Shown here in pieces: positions 44,466-53,408 of a stretch of DNA of 64,000 bases (its first letter is position 1; every line of letters starts with the position of its first letter). Both the position numbers and the translations under genes were made by a program. Location: contig NZ_FRAP01000002.1 in the NCBI RefSeq assembly GCF_900142365.1, forward strand, positions 248,001 through 312,000, in the 5' to 3' direction. The notes under the pieces are model-generated. The model did no database searches. It saw only the letters and a program-made list of their open reading frames with translations, and was not told the origin of the DNA. The stretch comes from Pseudonocardia thermophila (GTDB lineage: Bacteria > Actinomycetota > Actinomycetes > Mycobacteriales > Pseudonocardiaceae).

Positions 44466-45769
44466 CAGCCCACCTCGCAGACCGCGTTCGGGGGATCGGG
44501 TGCCCAGCACGGAACGTTCAACTCGGCCAGCAGCCCGGACAGCACCCGCGCCTGGGCGTCGACGACCTGGCGCGCCGGCCGGCCGTCGAGGCAGATCTGG
44601 GTGAAGCAGTCCTTGAACACCTGCGAGACCTGCCCGTCGTGGGCGCCGACCCCGACCGGCGGCAGCGCCAGCACGGCGTCGTCGGCGCTGTTCTGCGCCT
44701 TGACCGCTCGCGCCTCCAGCGCGACGCCGGCGGGCAGGTCGGCGGGCAGCTCGATCGAGGTGACCGGGAAGAACGCGTTGTTGCGCAGGGTCTCGATCTG
44801 CATCGGGGCGCTGGCCATGCCGCGGACCGCGATCTCGGCCTTCTCCCGCTCCGGCCCACCGACCGGCAGCCCCACGCCGGCCACGATCAGCATGTAGCCC
44901 AGCCCCTTCGGTCCGCGCGGCGCCGGCACCATCAGCCAGTCGGCGGGCCGGTCGCCGACGGCGCCGATCAGCCGGGCCACGTGGTCCCACGCGACCAGCA
45001 CCTCGCCGCGGGCCAGTGGTTCCTGCATGAACGCGTAGTTGGTGGACGCCGGGGCGGTCACCTGCCACAGCTCGCGCAGGTACTCCCACGCGCCGACCGC
45101 GTCGGCGGAGGTGAACGCGGTGATCTGGCCGCCGGTGAAGCTGGGCAGCAGGTAGCCCTGGTGGAAGCGGTGGTGCAGCCCGCGGGGCCCAGCGGGCAGG
45201 CCGAAGATCGGTGCGCCGTTCCCGGCGGCGCCTGCCTGCATCCAGCGCAGGAACCCGTCGTAGTCGAGTGCCTCGGGATCGACGCCCGGCGGCAGCCACT
45301 CCAGCGCCCGCTGGTGGACGGCGAGCACGTAGGTGGCCTGCATCCACGGCACGTACTTGGCCGCGCCGCCGCCGAACCGGGCCAGCTGCACGAGCTCCGG
45401 GGCGAACCCGGCGGGGGCCAGATCGGCCAGCAGGCTCTCGACGTCCGCCAGGTGCTCGGCGATCGGGGCCAGGTCGCCGTGCAGCCCGCCGACCATGCCG
45501 ACCTGCACCTGCCCGGCCGCGGTCTGGCTGTCGATCGTGGTGCGGAAGACCCCGGCGTCGACCGGGTTGTAGGCCACCGGGACCGGCAGCCGGCTGAGCA
45601 CCTGCTCGTAGCGCTGACGCTCTTCGACCGGCGCGAACTGCGTGGAGAGGAAGCCGACGGTGCCGGGGGAGGCCGCGCCGCTGGTGTCGAAGCCGGCGCA
45701 CGCCGCCAGCAGTGGGGTGGTGAGCAGACCGCCGAGGAACGCGCGCCGTGTGGGCTGTGTTACGCGCAT
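44465..45769 (-). CDS. Extracellular sugar-binding lipoprotein (probable glucosylglycerate-binding)
   Basis: A 434-residue solute-binding protein of the sugar family. The signal peptide combines a twin-arginine-like start (TRRAFLGGLL) with a lipobox LLAACAG (Cys24), so it may be exported folded and lipid-anchored. The start ATG 45769 has AGGAA upstream. It presents a normal two-lobe length. It heads the operon, and the strong promoter at 45807-45835 reads into it. Ligand is inferred from the GH63 hydrolase in the same operon. Confidence 0.9.
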   Translation of the reverse strand: MRVTQPTRRAFLGGLLTTPLLAACAGFDTSGAASPGTVGFLSTQFAPVEERQRYEQVLSRLPVPVAYNPVDAGVFRTTIDSQTAAGQVQVGMVGGLHGDLAPIAEHLADVESLLADLAPAGFAPELVQLARFGGGAAKYVPWMQATYVLAVHQRALEWLPPGVDPEALDYDGFLRWMQAGAAGNGAPIFGLPAGPRGLHHRFHQGYLLPSFTGGQITAFTSADAVGAWEYLRELWQVTAPASTNYAFMQEPLARGEVLVAWDHVARLIGAVGDRPADWLMVPAPRGPKGLGYMLIVAGVGLPVGGPEREKAEIAVRGMASAPMQIETLRNNAFFPVTSIELPADLPAGVALEARAVKAQNSADDAVLALPPVGVGAHDGQVSQVFKDCFTQICLDGRPARQVVDAQARVLSGLLAELNVPCWAPDPPNAVCEVG

Positions 45770-45806
45770 GTTTCCTCGCGATGTCGTCCGATGGACCCTT
45801 CTGTTC

Positions 45807-45835
45807 ACTATGAAGACAAAAGGGGTTACCGTCAA
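45807..45835 (-). promoter_or_regulatory. Promoter of the glucosylglycerate operon, overlapping the ROK start
   Basis: Leftward TTGACG (45830-45835) and CATAGT (45807-45812) are spaced exactly 17 bases and lie about 38 bases upstream of the binding-protein ATG. The region overlaps the possible ATG (45810) of the divergent ROK regulator. An imperfect dyad around TTCACTATGAA (45805-45815) covers the -10 and may be the ROK operator. Confidence 0.6.
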
Positions 45836-46994
45836 CCACGTGCGGGTGACGAGCCACGGCGGCTTGCTCGCGTTGGTGCGCGAGCACGGCGGGCTCTCGC
45901 GCCAGCAGATGCTCGAGATGACCGGTATGTCCCGCGGCACGCTCGTCTCCCGGCTGGAGGCGCTGACCCGGCTCGGCTACGTCTACGAGGCCGAGGCGCT
46001 CGCCCCGACCGGCGGGCGGCCCGCGCGGCGGGTGCGGTTCGACGACCGCGGCCGCGTGGTGCTCGCCGCCGATCTCGGGCAGACGCACGCCCGCGTCGCC
46101 GTGCTCGACCTCGCGGGCAACGAACTGCGCAGCCGCTCCGCCGAGATCCGCATCGCCGATCCCGGAGTGCTCGACGCCGTCCTCGACACCGGTGCGGAGC
46201 TGCTGGCCGCCGGTCGGGGGGAACGGCTCGTCGGTGTCGGGGTCGGTGTGCCGTCGGCCGTCGATCCCGTGACCGGCCGGGTCGTGCACCCCACGACGAT
46301 CCCCGGCTGGCCGCCCGACGCGGTCCTGGTCGCCGTGCGCCGCCGCTGGGCGGTGCCGGTCGTCGTGGAGAACGACGCCCGGGCCGGCGCGGTGGGGGAG
46401 AGCGCCGGACCCGGCGAGACGCTCGTCTACGTCAAGCTGTCGATGGGCATCGGCTGCGGCATCGTCGTCGGCGGCGAGGTGCTGCGCGGTGCGGCCGGTC
46501 TCGCCGGCGACATCGGGCACGTGCGCGTCGGGCCGCAGTCCGGCCCCCGCTCCGGACCGCAGTGCCGCTGCGGCCGGCGCGGCTGCCTGGCCGCCTACTC
46601 GTCGGGCCGGGCGCTGCTTCAGCGGCTCGGCGGCACGCTCACCGACCTGGTGACCGCGGCTCACCGCGGCGACCGGGAGGTCGCCGCGGCGCTGGCCGAG
46701 GCCGCCGACGTGCTGGGTGCCGCCCTCGCCGCGACCGTCACGACGGTCAACCCGCACCGGCTCGTCCTCGGCGGCGCGCTCGGGCCGCTCCCGCTCGTGG
46801 TGGACCGGGTGCGCGCCCGTATCCACGACACGGTCGCTGAGCGCGCCCGGCCGCAGGTGACGGGCGGGGTGCTGGGCCCGGTGGCGACGGTGACCGGGCT
46901 GGCCCGGCTCGTCGTCGCGGCCGTGTACGCGCCGGAGGCGGTGGACGCGACGGTGGCGGAGGCCGCGAAGGACTACTCGCGGAACTCCCCGTAG
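45810..46994 (+). CDS. ROK-family transcriptional regulator
   Basis: A 394-residue repressor with an N-terminal winged helix (GGLSRQQMLEMTGMSRGTLVSRLEALTRLG) and a C-terminal ROK sugar-kinase-like domain. The zinc-site motif is CRCGRRGCLAAY, with Ala where kinases keep Glu, and ATP-type blocks AADLGQTHARVAVLD and GVGVGVPSAVDP are seen. Start is ATG 45810; GTG 45840 is an alternative because the divergent promoter overlaps the former. It is the likely sugar-responsive regulator of the adjacent glucosylglycerate operon. Its 3' end overlaps the convergent XRE gene by 22 bases. Confidence 0.88.
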   Translation: MKTKGVTVNHVRVTSHGGLLALVREHGGLSRQQMLEMTGMSRGTLVSRLEALTRLGYVYEAEALAPTGGRPARRVRFDDRGRVVLAADLGQTHARVAVLDLAGNELRSRSAEIRIADPGVLDAVLDTGAELLAAGRGERLVGVGVGVPSAVDPVTGRVVHPTTIPGWPPDAVLVAVRRRWAVPVVVENDARAGAVGESAGPGETLVYVKLSMGIGCGIVVGGEVLRGAAGLAGDIGHVRVGPQSGPRSGPQCRCGRRGCLAAYSSGRALLQRLGGTLTDLVTAAHRGDREVAAALAEAADVLGAALAATVTTVNPHRLVLGGALGPLPLVVDRVRARIHDTVAERARPQVTGGVLGPVATVTGLARLVVAAVYAPEAVDATVAEAAKDYSRNSP

Positions 46995-47620
46995 GCCACG
47001 ACCGACAAGAACCGGATCGGCAGCTCCACCAGCTCCCGCGGTCCGTGCGGGCCTTCCCCGTCGAGCTGCAGCGCGTCCCCCGGGCGCATGCGGTAGCTGG
47101 AGTCGCCGTGGCCGTAGACCATCTCGCCCTCCAGCATGTAGAGCAGCTCGGTCCCCGGGTGCTGGAAGAGCGGGAACTCCTCGCTGCGCTCGCTCAGCGT
47201 GACGAGGTGGGCCTCCATGCGCTTGTGGGGGCCGCGGAGCGCGCCGAGCAGCGTGTAGTCGTGGCCGACCCGGGTGCCCCTGGCGACGATGCGCGCGCCC
47301 TGCCCAGCCGGGGTGAACACGGCTTCGCGGGGGATGTCGGCGTCGCGGAAGAGCGAGGTGACCGGCACGTCGAGGCAGTCGGCGAGGGTGGCCAGCGTCG
47401 TCAGGCTGCAGGACGTCTGCGCGTTCTCGATCTTCGAGAGCATCGGCTTGGAGATGCCGGTGAGCATCGCGAGATCGGCCAGTGACATCCCGGCCGCCAG
47501 GCGGAGCCTGCGGACCTGCGCGCCGATCGCCCGCTCCAGCCGGCCCGCCGTGGGCGCCGCGTTGGCGACCTCGCGCGCGGCGGGGCCGTGGTCGGCGGGC
47601 GAGTCGTTCACGGCGGACAT
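46973..47620 (-). CDS. XRE-family regulator with C-terminal cupin
   Basis: A 215-residue regulator with an HTH_3 domain (QVRRLRLAAGMSLADLAMLTGISKPMLSKIE, residues about 35-90) and a cupin domain (HPGTELLYMLEGEMVYGHGDSSYRMRPGDALQLDG, about 145-195), resembling PuuR-type regulators of amine or amino-acid use. ATG 47620 abuts GGGAGG with no spacer; GTG 47611, nine bases further on, has ideal spacing and may be the real start. It is divergent from the glutamine-synthetase-like cluster and probably controls it; GTATC-N9-GATAC (47724-47742) in the shared space is a candidate operator. Confidence 0.87.
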   Translation of the reverse strand: MSAVNDSPADHGPAAREVANAAPTAGRLERAIGAQVRRLRLAAGMSLADLAMLTGISKPMLSKIENAQTSCSLTTLATLADCLDVPVTSLFRDADIPREAVFTPAGQGARIVARGTRVGHDYTLLGALRGPHKRMEAHLVTLSERSEEFPLFQHPGTELLYMLEGEMVYGHGDSSYRMRPGDALQLDGEGPHGPRELVELPIRFLSVVAYGEFRE

Positions 47621-47811
47621 CCTCCCAGGGTAGATCGGCTGCCGAGGCTGGATCTCGCACCGGGACGAGCCGCGCGTCAGGCAACCCATCCGTAACAGAG
47701 CTTCACGCACTTCTCACACTGAAGTATCGTCCAGGGAGATACCGTTTCCTGTCGAGACACGCATGGTTCGACTGGATGCGCTCATGCGCCACACGCAAGG
47801 AGCCAGCAGGT

Positions 47812-49176
47812 ATGTCCCTCGACTTGTCGCCCAGCCCCGTCGCCGCTTCGCGTCCGGCCGACCTCAAGGCCCGCGCCCAGGAGGACGGCGTCCGCTTCCT
47901 CCTCGCCTTGTTCGTCGACCTCAACGGCAAGCCGTGCGCGAAGCTCGTGCCCGTCGAAGCCGCGGCTGAGCTGCAGCACGAGGGTGTCGGGTTCGCCGGG
48001 TACGCGGTCGGTGCGATCGGCCAGCAGCCCAGCGATCCCGACCTGATCGCCATCCCCGATCCCGACAGCTACACCCCGCTGCCCTGGGTCCGGCCCGATC
48101 TCGCGCTGGTGCACTGCGATCCGCACGTCGACGGCAGACCGTGGCCGTTCGCACCGCGCGTGATCCTCAAGGCCGCGATCGAGAAGGCGGCCGAGCAGGG
48201 ATTGGAGCTGTTCGCGGGCGCCGAGGTCGAGTACTTCCTGGTCTCCCGCGCCCCCGACGGCACGCTCACCCCGGCCGACGCCCGCGACGTCGAGCCCCGC
48301 CCCTGCTACGACGCCCGTGGCCTGACCCGCATGTACGACCACCTGACGGGCGTCTCCGCGGCGATGAACGCGCTGGGCTGGGGCAACTACGCCAACGACC
48401 ACGAGGACGCCAACGGCCAGTTCGAGCAGAACTTCACCTTCGCCGACGCACTGACCACGGCCGATCGCGTGATCACCGCCCGCTACCTGATCTCGGTGCT
48501 GGCCGAGCAGCGCGGCATGATCGCGACCTTCATGCCGAAGCCGTTCGCCGACCGCACCGGCTCCGGCATGCACCTGCACCTGTCGCTGTGGAGCGACGGC
48601 GCCGCCCGCTTCCCCGCGAACGGCGACGGCCCGGACGACTGGGGCTTCGGGCTGTCCCGGCTGGCCTACGAGTTCCTCGGCGGCGTGCTCGACCACGCGC
48701 CCGGCCTGCAGGCGGTGCTGGCTCCGACCGTCAACTCCTACAAGCGCACGGGCGCCACCTCGACCCGCTCCGGCGCGACCTGGTCGCCGCACCGGGCCAC
48801 CTACGGCGGCAACGACCGCACCCACTTCGTGCGCATCCCCGACCACAACCGGATCGAGCTGCGCGGCGGCGACGGGTCCGCCAACCCGTACCTCGCGCTC
48901 GCCGCGACGCTCACCGCGGGCCTCGACGGGATCGCCCGCGGCATCGACCCGGGCGCGCCCGGCAACGGCGCGGACGCCGTCCGCCGCCCCGACCTGCCGC
49001 CCACCCTGCTGCACGCCATCGACGCGTTCGTCGCCGACCCGGTCGTCACCGGGGCGCTCGACGCAGCGGGCCCGGGAGTGGCGGAGTACTTCGCCGCGCT
49101 CAAGCGCGAGGAGTTCCTGGAGTGGCACAGCACGGTCGGCCCGTGGGAGCACGACCGCTACCTCACCGCCTTCTGA
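47812..49176 (+). CDS. gmaS: Type III glutamine synthetase-like / gamma-glutamylmethylamide synthetase
   Basis: A 454-residue ligase of the GlnT/GmaS group, which joins glutamate with methylamine or ammonia using ATP. Signature blocks: FADLNGK-like VDLNGKPCAKLVPVE, AGAEVEYFLVSR, NDHEDANGQFEQNF (metal ligands), MPKPFADRTGSGMHLHLSLW and ELRGGDGSANPYLALAA. ATG 47812 has AAGGAG with nine-base spacing. The following genes resemble N-methylglutamate synthase subunits MgsA, MgsB and MgsC, favouring methylamine rather than ammonia use. Pure GS activity is possible. Amine-linked control by the divergent XRE-cupin gene fits. Confidence 0.78.
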   Translation: MSLDLSPSPVAASRPADLKARAQEDGVRFLLALFVDLNGKPCAKLVPVEAAAELQHEGVGFAGYAVGAIGQQPSDPDLIAIPDPDSYTPLPWVRPDLALVHCDPHVDGRPWPFAPRVILKAAIEKAAEQGLELFAGAEVEYFLVSRAPDGTLTPADARDVEPRPCYDARGLTRMYDHLTGVSAAMNALGWGNYANDHEDANGQFEQNFTFADALTTADRVITARYLISVLAEQRGMIATFMPKPFADRTGSGMHLHLSLWSDGAARFPANGDGPDDWGFGLSRLAYEFLGGVLDHAPGLQAVLAPTVNSYKRTGATSTRSGATWSPHRATYGGNDRTHFVRIPDHNRIELRGGDGSANPYLALAATLTAGLDGIARGIDPGAPGNGADAVRRPDLPPTLLHAIDAFVADPVVTGALDAAGPGVAEYFAALKREEFLEWHSTVGPWEHDRYLTAF

Positions 49177-49242
49177 GGCTCTTCCGAGGCGGACCCTACC
49201 TCGTCCTCCGTCCCGTCTTCGTCACCGAGAGGAGAACGGCCC

Positions 49243-50160
49243 GTGTGCGGGATCGTCGGGCTCCACCTGCGTGATCCCGAGCTGTACCCACGGCTCGGTG
49301 CGCTGCTGGAGACCATGTTGTGCCAGATGGGCGACCGCGGCCCCGATTCGGCGGGGGTCGCGGTCTACGGGGACCACCGCCGGGTGCCGCCCGGCCACTC
49401 AGCGGTCTCCCTGCTGCCCGGCGACACCCCGGTCGACGAGCTGGCCGCCGCACTGCGGGCCGTGCTCCCCGGTGAGCCCGAGCTGGTCGTCACCGAGGCC
49501 GGAGTCACCACCGTGGTCGCCGCCCCCGTCGATCGTGACGCGCTCGTCACGGCCGCGCGGACGGCGCTCCCGACGGCGCGGGTGATCGGCTTCGGCGACG
49601 ATCTGGCCGTCTACAAGGGCATCGGCCACCCGAAGACCCTCGCCGGCGTCTACGACCTGGCGAACGCCCAGGGCTGGCAGGGCCTCGGCCACACCCGGAT
49701 GGCCACCGAGTCGGCGGTCAACCCGGAGGGCTGCCACCCGTTCTCCGTCGGGCCGGACCAGTGCTTGGTGCACAACGGGTCGTTCGCCAACCACGCCACG
49801 ATCCGCCGCGAGCTGCAGGCCGCGGGCCACGTGTTCGACTCGGAGAACGACACCGAGGTCGGTGCCCGGTTCGTCGCCGACCGCCTGATGCAGGGCGAGG
49901 ACCTGGAGAAGGCGCTGCGCCTGCTGTGCGAACGCTTCGACGGGTTCTACACGCTGCTCGTGACGAGCGCCGACGGGTTCGCCGTCGTGCGCGACGCCAT
50001 CGCCTGCAAGCCCGCGATCATCGCCGAGACCGACCGCTGGGTCGCGATGGCGTCGGAGTTCCGGGCGCTGGCCGAGCTGCCCGGCATCGAGGACGCCCGG
50101 CTGTTCGAGCCGGAGCCCGAGCGGGTCTACGTGTGGACCCGGGAAGGAGGCCGCCTGTGA
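49243..50160 (+). CDS. mgsA: Class II glutamine amidotransferase-like protein (MgsA/GlxB type)
   Basis: A 305-residue N-terminal-nucleophile amidotransferase. The catalytic Cys is residue 2 (start MCGIVGLHLRD; the start Met is removed), followed by MGDRGPDSAGVAVYG, GLGHTRMATESAVNPEGCHPF and LVHNGSFANH, as in glutamate synthase N-termini. It starts at GTG 49243 with GAGGAG upstream and overlaps the next gene by four bases. In N-methylglutamate synthase this subunit supports transfer to 2-oxoglutarate; its glutaminase role there is inferred. It is smaller than the single-chain glutamate synthase. Confidence 0.82.
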   Translation: MCGIVGLHLRDPELYPRLGALLETMLCQMGDRGPDSAGVAVYGDHRRVPPGHSAVSLLPGDTPVDELAAALRAVLPGEPELVVTEAGVTTVVAAPVDRDALVTAARTALPTARVIGFGDDLAVYKGIGHPKTLAGVYDLANAQGWQGLGHTRMATESAVNPEGCHPFSVGPDQCLVHNGSFANHATIRRELQAAGHVFDSENDTEVGARFVADRLMQGEDLEKALRLLCERFDGFYTLLVTSADGFAVVRDAIACKPAIIAETDRWVAMASEFRALAELPGIEDARLFEPEPERVYVWTREGGRL

Positions 50161-50861
50161 CCGCCACCGTCGACCCGGGCACGGCGCCGGACACGGCCAC
50201 GGTGTTCGACCTGGCGAAGCAGACCGTGCGCGCGCTGAACGCGGAGCTGCACGAGCCGACCGCGCGCCGCTACACCGTGCTCAACCCGCAGGGCGCGCAC
50301 GCCGTCGCGGCCGGGGTGGCCACCGACTTGACGATCGACGTCCACGGCCACGTCGGCTACTACGCGGCCGGCATGAACGACGGCGGCCGGATCACCATCC
50401 ACGGCAACGCCGGCACCGGCGTCGCGGAGAACATGATGGCCGGCCTCGTCCGGGTGACCGGGGACGCGTCGCAGTCGGCCGGCGCGACCGCGCACGGCGG
50501 GCTGCTGGTGATCGAGGGCTCCGCGTCGATGCGCTGCGGCATCTCGATGAAAGGCGTGGACATCGTCGTCGGCGGCGACATCGGCCCGATGTCGGCGTTC
50601 ATGGCGCAAGCCGGCCGGCTCGTCGTCCTCGGCGACGCCGGCGCGAGCCTCGGCGACTCCATCTACGAGGCCCGCATCTACGTCCGCGGCAAGGTCGAGT
50701 CCCTCGGTGCCGACTGCATCGAGAAGGAGATGCGGCCCGAACACGCCGCGGAACTGGCCGAGCTGCTGGCGGCGGCGGACATGGTGGCCGATCCGGCCGA
50801 TTTCCGCCGCTACGGCTCGGCGCGGCGCCTCTACCACTTCACGGCGGGGAACGAGTACTGA
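50157..50861 (+). CDS. mgsB: GXGXG-motif protein (MgsB/GlxC type)
   Basis: A 234-residue beta-helix protein matching the glutamate-synthase C-terminal GXGXG domain: VHGHVGYYAAGMNDGGRITIHGNAGTGVAENMMAG and GGDIGPMSAFMAQAGRLVVLGDAGASLGDSIYEARIYVRG. GTG 50157 overlaps the amidotransferase stop, and its TGA shares one base with the next start. It is the structural subunit of split glutamate synthase-like complexes. Found with mgsA and mgsC in the N-methylglutamate pathway and in rhizobial glx operons. Confidence 0.85.
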   Translation: MTATVDPGTAPDTATVFDLAKQTVRALNAELHEPTARRYTVLNPQGAHAVAAGVATDLTIDVHGHVGYYAAGMNDGGRITIHGNAGTGVAENMMAGLVRVTGDASQSAGATAHGGLLVIEGSASMRCGISMKGVDIVVGGDIGPMSAFMAQAGRLVVLGDAGASLGDSIYEARIYVRGKVESLGADCIEKEMRPEHAAELAELLAAADMVADPADFRRYGSARRLYHFTAGNEY

Positions 50862-52177
50862 TGATCGATCCGGCTCTTCGGGAATCGGCCACGTTCGACC
50901 GTCCGACGATCGCGGCCATCCAGCGCGCCGCCGAGACGGGCGTGTACGACATCCGCGGCTGGGGCGCCAAGCGCCCGCTCCCGCACTTCGACGACCTGCT
51001 CTTCCTGGGCGCCTCGATGTCCCGCTACCCGCTGGAGGGCTACCGGGAGCGCTGCGACACCGACGTGGTCCTCGGCACCCGGTACGCGAAGTACCCGCTG
51101 CACCTGGACATCCCCGTGACGATCGCCGGTATGTCGTTCGGGGCGCTGTCCGCGCAGGCCAAGGAGGCGCTCGGGCGCGGTGCGTCGGAGGTCGGCACCT
51201 CCACCACCACCGGCGACGGCGGCATGACGCCCGAGGAGCGCGGCCAGTCGAAGTACCTCGTCTACCAGTACCTGCCGTCGCGGTACGGGATGAACCCGAC
51301 CGACCTGCGCAAGGCCGACGCGATCGAGGTCGTGCTCGGCCAGGGCGCCAAGCCCGGCGGCGGCGGGATGCTGCTCGGGCAGAAGATCTCCGAGCGGGTC
51401 GCCGAGATGCGCACGCTGCCGCCGGGAATCGACCAGCGCTCCGCCTGCCGGCACCCCGACTGGACCGGGCCGGACGACCTCGCGATCAAGATCCTGGAGC
51501 TGCGCGAGATCACCGACTGGGAGAAGCCGATCTACGTCAAGGTCGGCGCCTCGCGCACCTACTACGACGTGAAGCTCGCCGTCGCCGCCGGCGCGGACGT
51601 GGTGGTCGTCGACGGGATGCAGGGCGGTACGGCCGCCACCCAGGAGGTGTTCATCGAGCACGTCGGCATCCCGACGCTCGCCGCGATCCCGCAGGCCGTC
51701 CAGGCGCTGCAGGAGATGGGCGTGCACCGCGAGGTGCAGCTGATCGTCTCGGGCGGTATCCGCACCGGCGCCGACGTCGCCAAGGCGCTGGCCCTCGGCG
51801 CGGACGCCGTCGCGATCGGCACCGCTGCGCTCATCGCGCTCGGCGACAACGATCCCCGCTACGACGAGCAGTACCGCGAGCTCGGCTCGGCCGCCGGGTT
51901 CTACGACGATTTCCAGGACGGACGCGATCCGGCCGGCATCACCACGCAGGACCCGGAGCTCGCTGCCCGGCTCGATCCCGTCGAGGGCGGCCGGCGGCTC
52001 GCGAACTACCTGCGCGTCCTGACGATGGAGGCGCAGACGATCGCCCGCGCCTGCGGCAAGGCGCACGTGCAGCACCTCGAACCGGAGGACCTGGTCGCCG
52101 TGACCATCGAGGCCGCCGCGATGGCCCGCGTGCCGCTCGCCGGCACCTCGTGGATCCCGGGGGTGACCGGTGCCTGA
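50861..52177 (+). CDS. mgsC: FMN-binding glutamate-synthase-type subunit (MgsC/GlxD type)
   Basis: A 438-residue FMN and Fe-S domain of glutamate synthase. The barrel contains GMSFGALSAQAKEALGRGASEVGT, TGDGGMTPEERG, PGGGGMLLGQKIS, VKVGASRTYYDVKLAVAAGADVVVVDGMQGGTAAT and IVSGGIRTGADVAKALALGADAVAIGTAALIA. Cys-rich segments near QRSACRHP and CGKAHVQ may form the Fe-S site. It would reductively form the glutamate product in the split complex. Same operon as mgsA and mgsB. Confidence 0.88.
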   Translation: MIDPALRESATFDRPTIAAIQRAAETGVYDIRGWGAKRPLPHFDDLLFLGASMSRYPLEGYRERCDTDVVLGTRYAKYPLHLDIPVTIAGMSFGALSAQAKEALGRGASEVGTSTTTGDGGMTPEERGQSKYLVYQYLPSRYGMNPTDLRKADAIEVVLGQGAKPGGGGMLLGQKISERVAEMRTLPPGIDQRSACRHPDWTGPDDLAIKILELREITDWEKPIYVKVGASRTYYDVKLAVAAGADVVVVDGMQGGTAATQEVFIEHVGIPTLAAIPQAVQALQEMGVHREVQLIVSGGIRTGADVAKALALGADAVAIGTAALIALGDNDPRYDEQYRELGSAAGFYDDFQDGRDPAGITTQDPELAARLDPVEGGRRLANYLRVLTMEAQTIARACGKAHVQHLEPEDLVAVTIEAAAMARVPLAGTSWIPGVTGA

Positions 52178-53345
52178 GACGACCGACGTGGTGATCGTGG
52201 GCGGTGGTCTCGAGGGCTGCGCCACCGCCTGGGCGCTCACCCGCCGCGGCGTCACCGACGTGACCGTGCTGGAGCGCCGCACCGTGGGGTCCGGCGGCAC
52301 CGGCAAGTCGTCGGGCATCGTGCGCTGCCACTACGGGGTGGCCTCGTTGGCCGCGATGGCCACCCAGGCGCTGGAGTTCTTCGAGGAGCACGGCGCGGAG
52401 ATCGGCTTCCGGCAGGCCGGCTACGTCGTCGGGGTCGGGCCGGAGAACGTCGAGGCCCTGCGCAAGTCGATGGCGGCCCAGCGCGCCGTCGGGGTGCGCA
52501 CGGAGGACATCGACCGCGCCGAGGTCGCGGAGATGCTGCCGGCCGCCGACCTGTCGCCGTTCGCGGCGTTCGCGTGGGAGGAGCGCGGCGGCTACGGCGA
52601 CGCCTACCAGACCGCGCAGAAGTTCGCCGCCCTCGCCCGCGCGGGCGGTGCGCGCATCCGGCAGAGCACGCCGGTCGCCGAGGTCCTCGTCGACAGCGGC
52701 CGCGCGATCGGGGTGCAGCTGGCCGACGGCTCCACGATCTCGGCCGGCACCGTGGTGGTCGCCGCTGGGCCGTGGTCGGTGGGTCTCCTCGCCCCGCACG
52801 GCATCGATCTGCCGATCACCGTGCACCGCGAGCAGATCGTGCTCATCGACCCCGGCGAGGACCTCGGCGACGCGCCGGTGCTCTCCGATCTCGTGTCGCT
52901 GCAGTACGTCCGCCCGGAGAGCGGCGGGCAGCTGCTGTTCGGCAACTCCGACCTGTCGCAGCTGCACGAGGCAGATCCCGACGACTACTCCGACCAGGCC
53001 GAGCCGGATTTCATCGAGCTGGCCGTCGAGAAGGTCGCCGCGCGCTTCCCCGGCTGGTCGAACGCCTCGATCACCTCCACGTACGCCGGCTGCTACGACG
53101 TCACGCCCGATTTCAACCCGGTCATCTCCCGGACCCAGATCGGGTCGCTGGTCGTCGCGGCCGGGTTCAGCGGCCACGGCTTCAAGATCTCCCCGTCGGT
53201 GGGGGAGCTGGTCGCCGATCTCGTGGTCGACGGGCGCAGCAGCTTGCCGCACGTGCCGGAGTCGGACTTCCGCCTGAGCCGGTTCGCGGAAGGAGACCTG
53301 CTACTCAGCCCGCATCCGTACGCGGGGGCCGGGCAGATGCGCTGA
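52170..53345 (+). CDS. FAD-dependent oxidoreductase, sarcosine-oxidase-beta/DAO family
   Basis: A 391-residue amine or amino-acid oxidase-like flavoprotein. The Rossmann start is VVIVGGGLEGCATAWALTRRG and the second FAD segment VVAAGFSGHGFKISPSVGELVADLVVDG, as in heterotetrameric sarcosine oxidase beta. It overlaps the mgsC end by 8 bases with GTG at 52170. In the N-methylglutamate pathway an MgdA-like protein oxidises N-methylglutamate, but soxA-, soxG- and soxD-like partners are absent here, so it may be a free-standing oxidase or act with distant subunits. Confidence 0.82.
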   Translation: MPETTDVVIVGGGLEGCATAWALTRRGVTDVTVLERRTVGSGGTGKSSGIVRCHYGVASLAAMATQALEFFEEHGAEIGFRQAGYVVGVGPENVEALRKSMAAQRAVGVRTEDIDRAEVAEMLPAADLSPFAAFAWEERGGYGDAYQTAQKFAALARAGGARIRQSTPVAEVLVDSGRAIGVQLADGSTISAGTVVVAAGPWSVGLLAPHGIDLPITVHREQIVLIDPGEDLGDAPVLSDLVSLQYVRPESGGQLLFGNSDLSQLHEADPDDYSDQAEPDFIELAVEKVAARFPGWSNASITSTYAGCYDVTPDFNPVISRTQIGSLVVAAGFSGHGFKISPSVGELVADLVVDGRSSLPHVPESDFRLSRFAEGDLLLSPHPYAGAGQMR

Positions 53346-53359
53346 GGCTGATCACGGCG

Positions 53360-53389
53360 CGGGCCCGCCGCGGAGGTGCGGCGGGCCCG
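53360..53389. terminator. Bidirectional hairpin terminator between convergent genes
   Basis: A perfect 12-bp GC stem (53360-53371 with 53378-53389) and a GGAGGT loop lie between the end of the FAD oxidoreductase gene and the end of the convergent hydrolase gene. TTCTC follows on the plus strand. Confidence 0.75.
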
Positions 53390-53408
53390 TTCTCGTGGCG
53401 GGAGTCGA

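Noticed and set aside
43596..47684. 1362-codon minus-strand open frame spanning permease, lipoprotein, ROK and XRE genes
   Set aside because: It covers genes on both strands in wrong frames; only its end coincides with permease 1, which has its own start at 44465.
52170..53345. Assignment as a full sarcosine oxidase
   Set aside because: The alpha, gamma and delta subunit genes are absent, so only a beta-like flavoprotein is claimed.
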